A stretch of 64,000 nt of DNA from NCBI GenBank assembly GCA_018697195.1, contig CM031864.1, positions 11,909,970-11,973,969 on the forward strand, in the 5' to 3' direction. Source of the stretch: Certhia americana. Taxonomy: Eukaryota; Chordata; Aves; Passeriformes; Certhiidae. A program made the translations under genes and the position numbers. Position 1 is the first letter of the stretch; each line of letters opens with the position of its first letter. Below, one piece after another: positions 24,759 through 36,300 of the stretch. The notes under the pieces were generated by a model. It ran no database searches. It saw only the letters and a list, made by a program, of their open reading frames with translations, and was not told where the DNA came from.

Positions 24759-25856
24759 AGTCTTGGTGTGGGATTTTTTTTTCCATAATACTTTTTTTTT
24801 TTCCTCTTGACTTTTGTCCCAAGCTGTAAGCAAAACCAGGAAGGCATTATAGAGATATATTAAAATATTGCTGTGGCTCTCAGGTGACTAAATACTTCTG
24901 CAAATAAAATCTGAAAGTTCAGAGGACATAATTTACAGTTTAGTAAATGGATTGGAAAAAAGCAAGATGATACACTTGCTAATAAAAAAAATGAAGCTTC
25001 ACTGTTTTTGACAGAAATAATTTACATATGCTATTAGCTGCCTCTCAGTGTTCACACAGGGAACACTAAATGTAAATTTTACCGAGGTCTGGAAGAGAAC
25101 ATGTAATAAATGAAGGATGAATGTGTGTATGAGACAAAATGGGTAAATACTTGGACTGACCCCAGCCTGATTCTGGCTTTCTTACAACTCTGAGTATATG
25201 GGCAGAGAGGAAAGGCTATTGATGGGTTAGAACTGTACACATGTTCCATTAGGATTCAATCCTTTGTGGTATGAGAGGAATGTCTTAGTGTCTTGGCTTA
25301 TGGCCAGCAGTTATCTGAAGATTTAATGAAATTTCATGTTATTAAAGTAGGAATCTGGAAAGGCAGTGAGTGGGTCTGGCATATGGAGGCACTTGTAAAA
25401 GAGATAACACCTTTTGTTATAAATAGCTCTTAACACACCTTGGTGTTTGTGTAGTATTTTCTCTCTGGGAATCCCTCTGGTGAAAGATATGTCCATATCG
25501 CAACATATTGTGGGGAAGTTGTGCATTATTTTCATTAGATCCAGTCCGTGTGCACTGGGGGCTGTAGCTGATCATTATTCTGCATATTCATTCTGATGTA
25601 GAAGAGCCCATATTGAGTTGCAGTTGTCCTTCTAATTTTCATGGTTAGCCTCTTGCATCAGAGGGCATCTGCAGTAATTTTGTTTCGGGGTCTGGTTTCA
25701 TTGCCTTTTACAAAAGTCAATGTCAAGGATGACAGAACTTGTATTTTCTGTCAGCCTTTCTTAACCCTTTGCCAGTTCTGTGCAGCATGACATCCCATTT
25801 AATTCTGTTGAGGATAATTAACACAGAGTTACAAATAATGATGTTTCATATTTGTA

Positions 25857-25872
25857 TTTATTTATTTATTTT
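25857..25872 (+). repeat. (TTTA)4 simple repeat
   Basis: Four imperfect TTTA units. A similar shorter run occurs near 24004. Neither has an obvious role. Confidence 0.85.
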
Positions 25873-27079
25873 AAAAACTTTGCCTTTTTAAAAGCATAGT
25901 CTTGTAGAAGCCCCTTGAAGTATAAGGCAGAAATAAATGTGGTTGTCATTCAACGTGGACAACGTAGCATTCTGGCTTGTCTGTCTTTTTCTTTAAGATA
26001 TAAGGAATCATTGTTTGTCACTTCTTTCACTTGTAATGGATGGTAACATTTCTAATAACTGTACATTCTCAATCACATCAAGCATTTTTGAAGTAGTTTT
26101 TGTCAACATAAATGCAGATCTAACTACATGAATAGTCACTTTTTCATACCTGTAAAGAGACAAACACGAGACAAAAAGCATTTATTTTTATGAATAATAA
26201 TTCAGTAAGGGTGCTGGAAGCATACGAACCCAACGTCAGGTTCCCTTATTAAGTTGTCTGAAATGGAAAAGATGTTGTCAGCACTTTGAAGTCTCTTCAT
26301 TCAAACCTGAAGTCTTGTGTTGCAATTTAGAGCCTGCTGTTAGTGGTATTTAATGCAATGGTGTGGCGGCAAGTATACTTTTGAATGACATCTGTTGCTA
26401 AAGATTCTGCAATTTTAGACTTAAATGTTTGCTGGATCCTAATTCAGCTTCGTTTTCAATTGTTTCTCCATATGATAATCAGGCTGCTCAAGAGTTGCTA
26501 ATTATTATCACTGTTGTTTAAAGAATACAGTGAGCAAAAGCACGTCTGTGACCAGATGCTTTTAGAGATGTAAGCATTAAGATGATAAAGCTTATGTAAT
26601 TCACAGCCTATCATGTGCAGGGAAATGATTAGAAAGTAGCTAAGCCTGTCTTGTCAGCTTTCTAGCTAAAAGGAGAAAAAGTCCGTATTTGTAAGCAACA
26701 TGGTAACATTTTAAGCAAGAGATGAATGTCAGCATTTCCATAAATCTCCAATTTAGAAAATTAAAATACTTTGGGGGACCATAAAGGGCTGAAGCTGACG
26801 TCTAGTTTCAGTTCTATGCTGCTACAGAAGACAGGCTGTCAAGGACGTTAGTTTAATTGCTAGGAGAAGGCAAGCACAGAATTAAAGACTGAGTAACTCT
26901 AGTGATGAGGATTTCATGTTTTATGTGGATTCCACTTGTAACTCCTTTCCTTCCCTGGCTTCTTTTATCTTTCTATCTTCAGGTCCTTCCATCTGCCTCC
27001 TCTATTTGTTTTTACCACTCTTCCTCGGTAGCTCTGAGTCTGCTCTACTTTTGGTGCTGATAGCAGCTCTAAGAGGCAA

Positions 27080-27085
27080 CACGTG
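27080..27085. promoter_or_regulatory. E-box CACGTG
   Basis: A palindromic CACGTG inside ACACGTGT, the class of E-box bound by MYC/MAX, USF and CLOCK-type bHLH factors. A six-base site is expected by chance about every 4 kb, and more rarely in CpG-poor DNA. It gains weight only from the CpG-retaining segment around it. Confidence 0.35.
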
Positions 27086-27733
27086 TGTTTTCCCTGGTAA
27101 AGCTGGCTTTGCTCTGGCTGCTCGCGTTTGGGGCTCTTAATGAACGCCTGCCAGTTTGCAGTCTGTGGCATTAGTCAGTACGTTTCCTTCAGGCAAGGGT
27201 CTGAGATGCCTTTCAGTCTTCATCTTCCTCTGAGACAAAAGATGCTTTGCTACAGGCATTGCAGTGTAAATAGACCATTATTTCCTGGAGATTTCCAGTT
27301 GCTGGCTGTCTGATTTGAAGATGGACAATGAAAAGCAAGCGGAGTCCCCTGTTCACTCACCTGTCAATTCGAATTCCATTTTTTCAGTTTTCTCCTATCA
27401 GCTTCAAAGTGTCGGCTGATATTTTCTTATTATTTTTATTAGTGTCTGGTATGTGCCAGTGCTGCAGCCTGGAGGAAGTATCGCTCCTGCAGAGCTGAGT
27501 AGGAAACTATTTAGGAGACAAGATAAAGAACAGATTATTTTGCACTGATTTGGCTTTGACTTTGCCTGCTCATGTGTCCGGGAGAATAGAAATCCAGTGA
27601 AACAGGTTGGGAAAAAAAATTGCCTGTCAGAAACAGGCAAAGTTACAGGGTGATAAGAGGGAATGTAATTATGTTGTTGCACTTTTGGAACTCCATCATG
27701 TTTCAGCATTACACGCAGTGTCTGACAGTTCTC

Positions 27734-27748
27734 ACACAAGAGGGCGCT
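27734..27748 (+). promoter_or_regulatory. CTCF-like binding site
   Basis: ACACAAGAGGGCGCT matches the vertebrate CTCF core CCACYAGRKGGCRSY at 13 of 15 positions, including the full AGAGGGCGCT half that carries most of the information. It lies in the CpG-retaining segment. If bound, it would act in chromatin loop anchoring or insulation. Confidence 0.5.
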
Positions 27749-30371
27749 CCGGGAATTTTAAAAGGAATATTAGGATCTGTTAGGATTCTTTTTACATGCA
27801 TGTGTATTTTAATGTGCCGTTTTCAAAGCTCTCGTGCTTTAACTACGGTTCAGTCTCCGAGCCTTAGAAAGCAGTCTCTCTTCTATATTTACCCGCGCAG
27901 TAATTAATAGAAATGACTGTTCTTATTATGACTTTTAACTACTAAATCCATCCAGTGAGAAGGGATGATTTGCAATGAATCTGAACAGCATAACCATGCA
28001 GATTTTGTTAACAGCTATGTAAATAGTGGGTGTTTACTGTCGTGTAAGGTGTAGTATTTGTATAACGTCAGTCAGAAATACGACCTCGTTTTCATTCTCT
28101 AACAAAGCAAATCCTTGTATTGGGAAAGCACTGTCCTGTTTCTAGTATTTTCAGGAGAAAAATACCTGGTTTTAGGCTAATAAAAAAATAAATAAATTGG
28201 GAAACCAGAATCTCCACAGGAAATCACAGCAGGAAGGTGGTGCTGTGAGGATTTTTGTTTGTTTTTGTGGGGGGGTATGTTTGTTGAGGCAGTTTTTTTG
28301 TTGTTATTTTTTGGTTTTGCACATTAAAGAAGTGTGTTCAGCCAAGATGACTGTCTTGGGTACAGTCAGAACCGGTAGGACATCTGGTCTGTAGCTGAAC
28401 TTGGAAGGCAATAATGCAGTGTGGTGATACATTTGTGAAAGGTGGAAATTCCATTTCTTACTGGGCTTGTCTTATCTATTGGTACTTAGGTCTGATGCCA
28501 TTTGAGTGCTCACTAGCCTGGTTAGAACTTGAACTGGATGATGTGAAGCTGAAAGACAGTGTAGGTCAATTAGCATCATCCATTTCTTACAATTTCCATG
28601 CTAAGAAATGTTAAGCGTTGGTGGGAGAACCCTGACTTTCTGGGAAGACAAATGTGTTAAATCTGGTTGTGGATTTTTTTGGAGCTCATGGGAGCACTCT
28701 TCCGCTTCAGAAATGCACACCCTTTCCCATGAATTTACCTCCTACCTACACTGTTTTTAAAGGGAGAACTCTGTGCTTAGCAGAGCACAAGCCTTAGTTT
28801 AGCACAGGTATTGTTAATGCATTAGTTTTGCAATGCAATGTTCTTCTAGGCCTTTTGTGAGTATTGAGACAGGCAGTATTTTTCTCCTAATGTCTGAGTA
28901 TGCAGATTAGTGAGTGCTCTGTCTTTCAGGACAGGAAACTGTGGAGGGATCAGTCTCACCCTCACTTACCTTCCCAGTGAGCTGTCCTTTGTTTTGCAAA
29001 ATTAACATGTAAACAACCATAAATAATCTCACTACTAGTGCTACAGCTGTATTGTCCTGGTAAATTTGAGGATATTTTTCTGATGATTTGTTTTAGGAAG
29101 GTATTTAACATTCAGCCTCTGTTTTTCCCTAGTAATGAGTTCTGTGGCCTAGTAAGCGTATGTGTTAGAGTATTTGCTGTTAATTCACTTGTTCTGCTTC
29201 TTATCTTCTGTCTTTCAGATTCAGTGACTGGCCTTGTTCTTCACCTGTTGATAGTCTTACAGGCCTGGACTCTGTCATCACCCCTGTGATCTTGCCCGAA
29301 GGCAGGATCAGCTTTGGTCCTTTGGGCTGGTGATTGTCTAACTAGTTCCTAACACCTTCAATAAGCCAGACCTTGCAGGCTAAACTGCTGTATTTCATTA
29401 CAGGCTGAAAATGTTGTCCTTATCAGTCTTGCTGAAACTTAATCCCTTTACTACTTGTACTTATGTATTTGAAGCATATCGCATTGTCATCTCTCCTTCG
29501 AATTAATGGAAGCGTTTACCCTAGCCTTTCACAACATTTTTTTAGAATCTCTGCTCTGATCTTCATTGCTTATCATTCTCTGGATTCCCCATTTTATTTC
29601 CAGTTTTTTGATGTGTGATGCTCAGAAGTGGGAATGATATTTTACAGTCTTGCAGTAGAACAAAAGTATTTGCAGATGCTTCTGTATAGAGGTGTACTAT
29701 GTGATGCTTACTCAGTTTTGGGTTTTTTTTCCAAGTCAGAGGCAATATAAGTTGCAAATTGTTCATTGGGTCTTTAATAGAAGTATATTTCAGTTTTGCT
29801 GTTTTCATGCTCTTAATCAAGCTTCCAGTCTGATGAGTCCAGTCTTACGTTTCCTTTATAAGCAGGCTGACTCCAGATTTTTCAATCGATTACATATGGT
29901 ACTGTAAGGAATCCAATCCTTGTTTCCTCTAAAATGAGGATGTCAGAACTGACTTCGTATCATTTGCTGTCAGTTTAATAATGTCTTAACACTTTTAATA
30001 TTTGCCACTCCTTCACAATGTGAACCAATCGCTTTATGTATCTCCAATCTTTAATCCACCATGAACAGGAACTGTAAAATCCAGGATTTTGTTTGGGTTT
30101 TATTTTTCTCTCAGTGCTGTATTTTGCCTGGGAACTAGCAATAATAGTTGGAATTACTCTCTTCTATATATATTACACTCCTCAAAGTTTGCTTTTATCG
30201 TGATTGGGAAGAATTGAGTTCATGATTGGAATTTCTCTAGTACCTAGCCATCTTCTTCCCTAAACCTAAGTAATTGGATGTTATGTTCACATGTTACTGT
30301 TCTACTCCTGGACTACTGTTTTTCCCTTTTCAGTGGAGTTTTGAGCATAGCAGTAAGCACGAAGCATAGAA

Positions 30372-30394
30372 TTTTTTTTTTTTTTTTTTTTTTT
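30372..30394 (+). repeat. T23 tract
   Basis: Twenty-three uninterrupted T followed by AGGAGG. There is no reverse polyadenylation signal to its right. Confidence 0.95.
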
Positions 30395-30878
30395 AGGAGG
30401 AATAGATTGAAGGTTTTCTAGCTTCTTGATCTGTCGGATCGAAGTGAGTCTTGTTTAAAAAACAGCTTGCCTTTTCCTATTTGTTTTACATTATGTGCTT
30501 TTCACCATGAACTGTACCAGTTTTTTTGATTCACATTTCCTAAATCTCTATTTTATATTTTCTGATCTGAGGCCCAGGGAAGCACAACACATGAGAAACA
30601 ATCAAAATGTTAATGTAATTTTCAATTACTTTAAGCCCAGCCGTAGTGCACTCTTCCTGGAGAATGACCTTCATTTTTGTCCCTGCAGGGAAGAAATCTT
30701 CCTTAGGCAACTATAGGCCATAATATGCTACTGTTTTTTAAGCAGAATTCCCCATTGATTTCTTCAGGGAGTTCCACTTAAAATGCGACATCACGGCAGA
30801 GCTCAGTCTAGTTACATATATCAAATGGAAGGATGCAGTTCACATACATTTTTGGATTCTGTGTCTAAGCTGCAGTGG

Positions 30879-30893
30879 CCACTAGAGGGAATG
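30879..30893 (+). promoter_or_regulatory. CTCF-like binding site
   Basis: CCACTAGAGGGAATG, preceded by TGCAGTGG, matches the CTCF core CCACYAGRKGGCRSY at 12 of 15 positions. The left ten bases and the upstream TGG are canonical; the right end departs from consensus. It points the same way as the site at 27734, about 3.1 kb away. Confidence 0.45.
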
Positions 30894-30988
30894 AGAGATC
30901 TCAGTCGTTTACATTTCAAAAGAAACGTTTCTTTCCAGTGGTTGTTTTTAAATTAATGTCTAAGAAATAGCTGCTCATTTGTTTTAGC

Positions 30989-31012
30989 TTTTTTTTTTTT
31001 TTTTTTTTTTTT
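30989..31012 (+). repeat. T24 tract
   Basis: Twenty-four uninterrupted T followed by CCCTAG. It resembles a polypyrimidine tract ending in AG, but no plausible exon follows. Confidence 0.95.
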
Positions 31013-32639
31013 CCCTAGTTATAAGAAAATTAATCACTTGCATAAATGTTTGTCATTCTTATCACAAACTCCGCTGTTTTCTAGCTCATCAACAAAAATC
31101 AGGTTGGTCTCAGAAAAATATTTGCAAATCATCAGTACAAAAATAAAAAATAATAAAGATTTTGGTTAAAGAGATGTGTTTCTTTTGCCCCTCTGAGAGC
31201 TCTAGAGTATGGCAAAGTACTGGTTTAGTGTTGCAAACTGTCGGGGCCTTCACTTTCAATACTGTCAGACTGTTTATGCCAGCTACTAATGACTATAGTA
31301 GAATAGGCATTTTATGTTACTGAAAAATCTAAATTGCATTCCAGACAGGTTGACACTGATGCTTCAAATTGTGGGTTTGCAAGATGATAATTCCTAATCT
31401 CAATAGAAAAGAGGTGTCAGATTCAGTTTTACTAAGGGACTGATTGTACTTTACATTTTAACTCAAGAATGCTACAGAAACAATACATTCTTTTTGTCTC
31501 TAAAAGTGTTTTCCCTTCACCTTTTTTTCCTGTCTGTAAGTAAACATAGTGTAGGTAAGCAAATGTGTTCCTTTAAGTTTCTAGTCGCCCATTCTCTGTA
31601 AGCATGATTTAATCTTTCACAACCTCAATATTTTCTCTGTCTTAGCTGTCATTTAATCCTGAATATGCATCAGAAATTGAGCATGAGGATGTTTGAAAGA
31701 GATTGGTGCACCAAGAAATGGGCACTTCCTTTGGGGGAATAAAAAGGCACTTTCTGGATTACCTATGATTCACTCATGTCTCTGTGGTTCTTTGTTTGAA
31801 GAAACTGGGGGGAACAACTAGCAATGTTAGAGTAATTTTGTGTTTTCCATGTATTTCCACATAAGGTAACAGAAGCACATGTGTGAGTAGAAATGGCAAG
31901 ATAGTGTGAAGTTTGTCCTTCACATATCCAGAATGCTATCATGTTAAGTGGTTTAGGATCCTAAAAAAAATTAAATTAAAAAAAATCTGATGTTATGCGC
32001 TGCAACACTTGTTGAGGGTCATACGAATTCTAGTCCCACATGCTTGAAAGGATAGACATCCTGAGTGTGTAATACAGCTAACACAAGTCAAATTGTTTAA
32101 ATACCCCTTTTGAAGGGGGAGGAGGATTGATATTGGTGAGAAAATCCTAATAATGAGAGCTTTTGGGCTGTTTTGATAGCAGCTAGTGTAATCATGAAAA
32201 GTGGTGAGCATGCTGTTACAGCCTTTTCAAGATGAATAATGTTACACTTAAAAAGAGGCTTAGGATGAATTTACTGTTAAAGCAAGTTTTTATAAGGTCT
32301 TCCGTATATACAATACTTACTGGCACTTGGCCAAATTATCTAAAAGAAATATGTGCATGCCTTAAAATAAATAACTTTAGGCTGTCTCATGACTTTGAAA
32401 ATACATACTAATTTAAAAATAGATCTTGGTATCTTTTGTGCTGAAATAACTTGCCTAACCTCAGTATTTGTACAGTGTATATTTGGATGGCTTGCGAATA
32501 TTAACATGATCCAAATTGTTACCCTGTGCAAACATTTACTAAGGCAGTGTGAGGTATAGTCTGTAGTCTGATGGAACTTAAAATGCCAATTAAAAATGAT
32601 GACTTATTTAATGCCAACAGGCCATACCCTGCAGTGCTT

Positions 32640-32705
32640 ACTCAAGCAAAATTCTAATTGACTCCAGTGGGAGGTTTGCTGAAGTGAGAATGGCGGAGAG
32701 AGGAA
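32640..32705. repeat. Old interspersed repeat core (ATTGACTCCAGTGGGAG)
   Basis: The order ACTCAAGCAAAATTCTAATT, GACTCCAGTGGGAGGTTTGC, TGAAGTGAGAAT closely resembles a repeat I recall from reptile and bird genomes: acceptable AAAnTCCCATTGACTTCAGTGGGAGTTTTGCCTGAGTAAGG variants. It probably belongs to the same broad group as the core at 18100. The family name is unknown to me. Confidence 0.45.
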
Positions 32706-33101
32706 GAGGCACAATGCAAAGGCACGACCTCAAATATTACTCCAGGCATCATAAGGGGCAGCATTTTGGATTCCCTGGCACCAGTGAGGGGTCTATCTTG
32801 CTTGCAGACAAAGATTGAAAGAACAGAGATTTCTCTGCCTATCTGGAGCTCCCTGCAATTGTAGATCACTTTGGGAACGTTTTTGGTGAAATGGCTGTTT
32901 ATTGAAAATTGCAGATTTAATGACAAAGAAATAACTACTGAGCTTGTAGGTGTTCTCACAAATGGACATGGCATGATGAAATGGAGGATAAAAGGGGAGA
33001 TGACATTAAAAAGTACCCAAAAAAGTAAAACTTTACAAGAATCTGTTTATTTTTCATTAAATGATCTAGAAACCAGATCATTTGAAAAAAAAACAAAGTT
33101 G

Positions 33102-33120
33102 CAAACAAACAAACAAAAAA
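33102..33120 (+). repeat. (CAAA)n simple repeat
   Basis: Three CAAA units followed by an A run, next to an A9 run at about 33085. A short low-complexity patch. Confidence 0.85.
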
Positions 33121-33310
33121 ATGATTTCCATCTCTCTCTTTCTGGAGGTTTTATTTTAAAAAAAGTGTTTTCAATGGTGTTTTTCTGGGATTTCCGAGAA
33201 ACCCGAGATTGCAAAAGTCTTTTTTTTCCAGCCAGAGATTGAAGAAATGGTTGTGAGCCATCTCCTGTTTTTTCAAGGTTGCTTATTCTTTCTTACCTAT
33301 ACTTTCTATT

Positions 33311-33341
33311 CTGACCTGCAGAGATCTGTGCTGCAGGTCAG
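33311..33341. other. Perfect 11-bp inverted repeat with 9-base loop
   Basis: CTGACCTGCAG (33311-33321) and CTGCAGGTCAG (33331-33341) are exact reverse complements around AGATCTGTG. Each arm contains CAGGTCA, close to a nuclear-receptor half-site AGGTCA, so the pair is also an everted arrangement of two such half-sites (TGACCT then AGGTCA, 17 bases between). It could be a protein-binding site or a coincidence. Confidence 0.8.
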
Positions 33342-36300
33342 TTTCAGGCACAATAACACCACCCCTAAGGTGACGAGTATCTTTATACTAAAAATTACCT
33401 CCACGTTGTTTGCAAAAGGTTTCCAATACCTATCTTTCATGTTAGAAAGTTAGTCTCTGAGCCAATTAGAAGCACTGCAGAAGATGGAGCAGATGAAGGA
33501 AGAAGTGAAACCTCCTTATTGTCTTCTTCTGCTTACCATTCTAAAAACCCCAGAAATCTAAAATTCTCACCCTGTGATAAACTACATGTTATGGTACTAT
33601 CTAATACACATTCTTGAAAGTTCTGCTTCATCCCAGAGCCTAGAAAGCCCTTTTCATGAACAAAGGTTAAAAACAGTGTTTGTCAGAGGCTTTTCATCCC
33701 TTAAACATGCAAAGAAATATTTCTCAGAATTTCTGACTCTGACATCTCTTGGGCTTTATCTTTGCTCTTCTGGTTCTCCGTGTCCTGCTCCCAGCAGCCA
33801 GAAAAGCCTCTTCATTTCACTGTGAGTTAGTAAGGTATAAGGAATGTCATCCAAGTGATGTTCTGTTTGCTGTCCTCTGTCCCTTGTTTGACAAGTACTT
33901 TGATGTGATTTTTGAACTGAAAATAAACTATCTGTTGAAGATTTTGGTTGCTACTTGATATGTGTTCACTAGACAGACAAGTTGGAAGGTTTTTTTCTGG
34001 CTTTGTCACCTGGAGTTAGTCCTAAATGTTTTTGACAGTACCAAAAACCCTAGAGAGCAGATTTGATTGATTACTATTGACTGACAGATTAGTTGGTTTG
34101 TTTGGGTTTTTGCAGGTAGTAAGTTCTTCAGTGTGCACCTATAAATTACAGTGGTTTAGTTACCTTTATTTTTAATAATGTTTTCAGTTAGTATGCTTCT
34201 TGCACAACTTTAGTACTTCTGCATTTAAGTCAGCAGAACAACTTTATTGCAGACTGGTACACATTAAGGGGTGTGTGGTAAGATGTTAAAAATAGCAAGA
34301 CATACTTCTAGAAGTTCTGAAACCTAAGACAGGACCCTTTAGCCCTTTAGTAGACTTGACTTTTTATTTCTACATATTTTTAAATTATAAAAGATTAAAT
34401 GTGGGCATTTGTAATGGATTATATACCTGTCTTAGTAATCTTAGTTTTACCTTCTTCACTTAGTTCTCAAAAAATAGAAATGGCTTAAGTATAAGGGAGG
34501 AATGAATGTCGAGTTTATATGGTCCTCTTGAAGACCTTTTTTGCCAGAAATACTGGGTTTTTCTTCTAATTTACTGTATCATTGTGAGCAAACGATGTCT
34601 TGCTCAGATTTACCATCTTTGTAACTTCATTTTAAATTTTTTAAAATTATAGAATTTTGCTAATTATCCTGTGAGATAAGCAGATGTTCTATTTAGGGAA
34701 TAAAAACCCGCTATTTAAGTGCAGCTGCTGTTCCAGCAGTGGAGATGTCAGCTGTTGTCTTGGTGGTAGAGGATTTAACCAGTAGGCATTGGCATGGGCA
34801 TGTCAAAGGGGCAGGAAAGACCCATTCAGTGCAGGTTTTGGTTTTTTTTATCCTTTTCTGATATCCATACAAGAGGAAAAATGGCATTGGAATGCTGAGC
34901 CTTAAGTTTAGAGAAGGAGCAAATGTGAATATTGCCTATGTTTTTACAGATGACCTCCCCACCTCTGTGGTATCTTTCTAGCACAGAGTATTGAAGCTAT
35001 CTGAAACTCCTTTACCTTTGATAAACGTTGGGGGTTTTCCTCCTCTTTGTGATCTTGTTTCTTAAATGACAGATATTTAAGAGGTGCGTTCAGTTGATTT
35101 AGAGCTCTTTACTCAACGTCATCTAAAACTATGCTTAAATCACTGGGAATTTTTTAATAGATTTTGACATCAGCAGTACTGTATTTTGCAAGAATTATAC
35201 TCTCATAAGACTTTGTGCTAGATAACTGTTAAAAATGAGAATTGTGCAGTTACTGTAAATTTTTTTTTTATAGTATTGTGTCACTCCATTGTTGCACTCC
35301 ATGGTGACCATGACAGTTGTCACCTTGCCATAGATCACAGTAACAGTAGTAAATAAACTGGGCAATAACCTGTGTAGATTGTCCTTAAAAACCAGTTCTC
35401 ATACTGATGTACCCCTGCTCCCAGACAGAGGCTTTAAATGGTGCCACATATTATGTAAGTCTGTAACATTTACCTAAAATTTAGATTTTTAGTATTTAAT
35501 GTTCTTAAAAGTTAGTAATTTTTAAAAGTGTGTCTAATCCTGTAATTATAGTTAGCTAATTGTTAAATAAGAATTTTTTTTCCTGTCAAGAGGCTTTTTT
35601 AATAAAGGTGGTAGTTTGGTCTTGTTTTTCTTTTTCACTTGTGATAGGAAATTTTCTCCAAGTCATGAGATATACTGCTTATGTTCTTTTGTGGAATTTC
35701 TTTCATAAGAAGAGGTTGGTTTTGAATTTCACAGTATAATGAAATTCGGCACCATCAATGTATTGCACAAAAATACAGTTCCTTGCTGATCACTGAAAAC
35801 AAAAAATACCACCCCTCAAGGAAATTTAAGTTCACTTCAACATGTGAATGCTCTCACCAACAATTAGTACTTATTCAGTGTTTCTTTATCAAATGCCTTC
35901 TACTAAATAACTGCATGTCTTCTAAAAAATGGGAATGGCAAGGCAGTAATTGCATATAGACCTTGGATTTAATGTGATGGTGGTGTTTTTGTTCTGTCAT
36001 AAGTGTGTGTCTTAACATGAAGTTGTTAGAAGAGCTGACAGCTATTTAGGAGGCTCATAATGAGGGAATGTTTCATGTAACAGCTCTGGTTTTGTAGATC
36101 AATTTTTCTATTGAATTTTTGCATTCTGTATCTGAAAATTTAATTTATTGTATCAAAAACTGATTTAAATAGACTTGCAATTCAGGGCTGACTTTGATCT
36201 GTCTCTGACTAAAAAAACTGAACAGCTTTATCTTTCCATCATTTTATTTTGCAGAAGTGTAATAGCTTCAAGTGCTTAAAAACTGCAGTGATTTAAATAT

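Larger units (their letters stand above)
23350..27040. other. Gene-free unique AT-rich DNA
   Basis: No supported gene or named repeat. It includes T tracts at 24733-24758 and a (TTTA)4 run at 25857. Open frames reach 117 codons (23545-23898) without a recognisable domain. Confidence 0.6.
27050..28110. promoter_or_regulatory. Candidate regulatory segment: about 1 kb that retains CpG sites
   Basis: CpG is scarce over most of the window, but this kilobase keeps more than twenty. Examples are CACGTG at 27080, CTCGCG at 27121, GGGCGCTCCGGG at 27742, CCGCGC near 27893, AACGTCAG near 28064 and ATACGACCTCG near 28079. The segment contains a CTCF-like site, an E-box and a CGTCA half site, as well as a TTGCCTGT/ACAGGCAA inverted repeat at 27620-27640. 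No open frame over 111 codons occurs and no splice pair is convincing. In vertebrates, retained CpG in AT-rich noncoding DNA often marks unmethylated or conserved regulatory DNA. That reading is an inference. No conservation was tested. Confidence 0.35.

Noticed and set aside
28960..28980. Strong donor-like GGGAAGGTAAGTGAGG on the minus strand
   Set aside because: No matching acceptor or plausible exon was found next to it.
29215..29290. Acceptor-like CTTCTGTCTTTCAG followed by an open stretch
   Set aside because: No donor follows before the frame ends, and the peptide is unremarkable.
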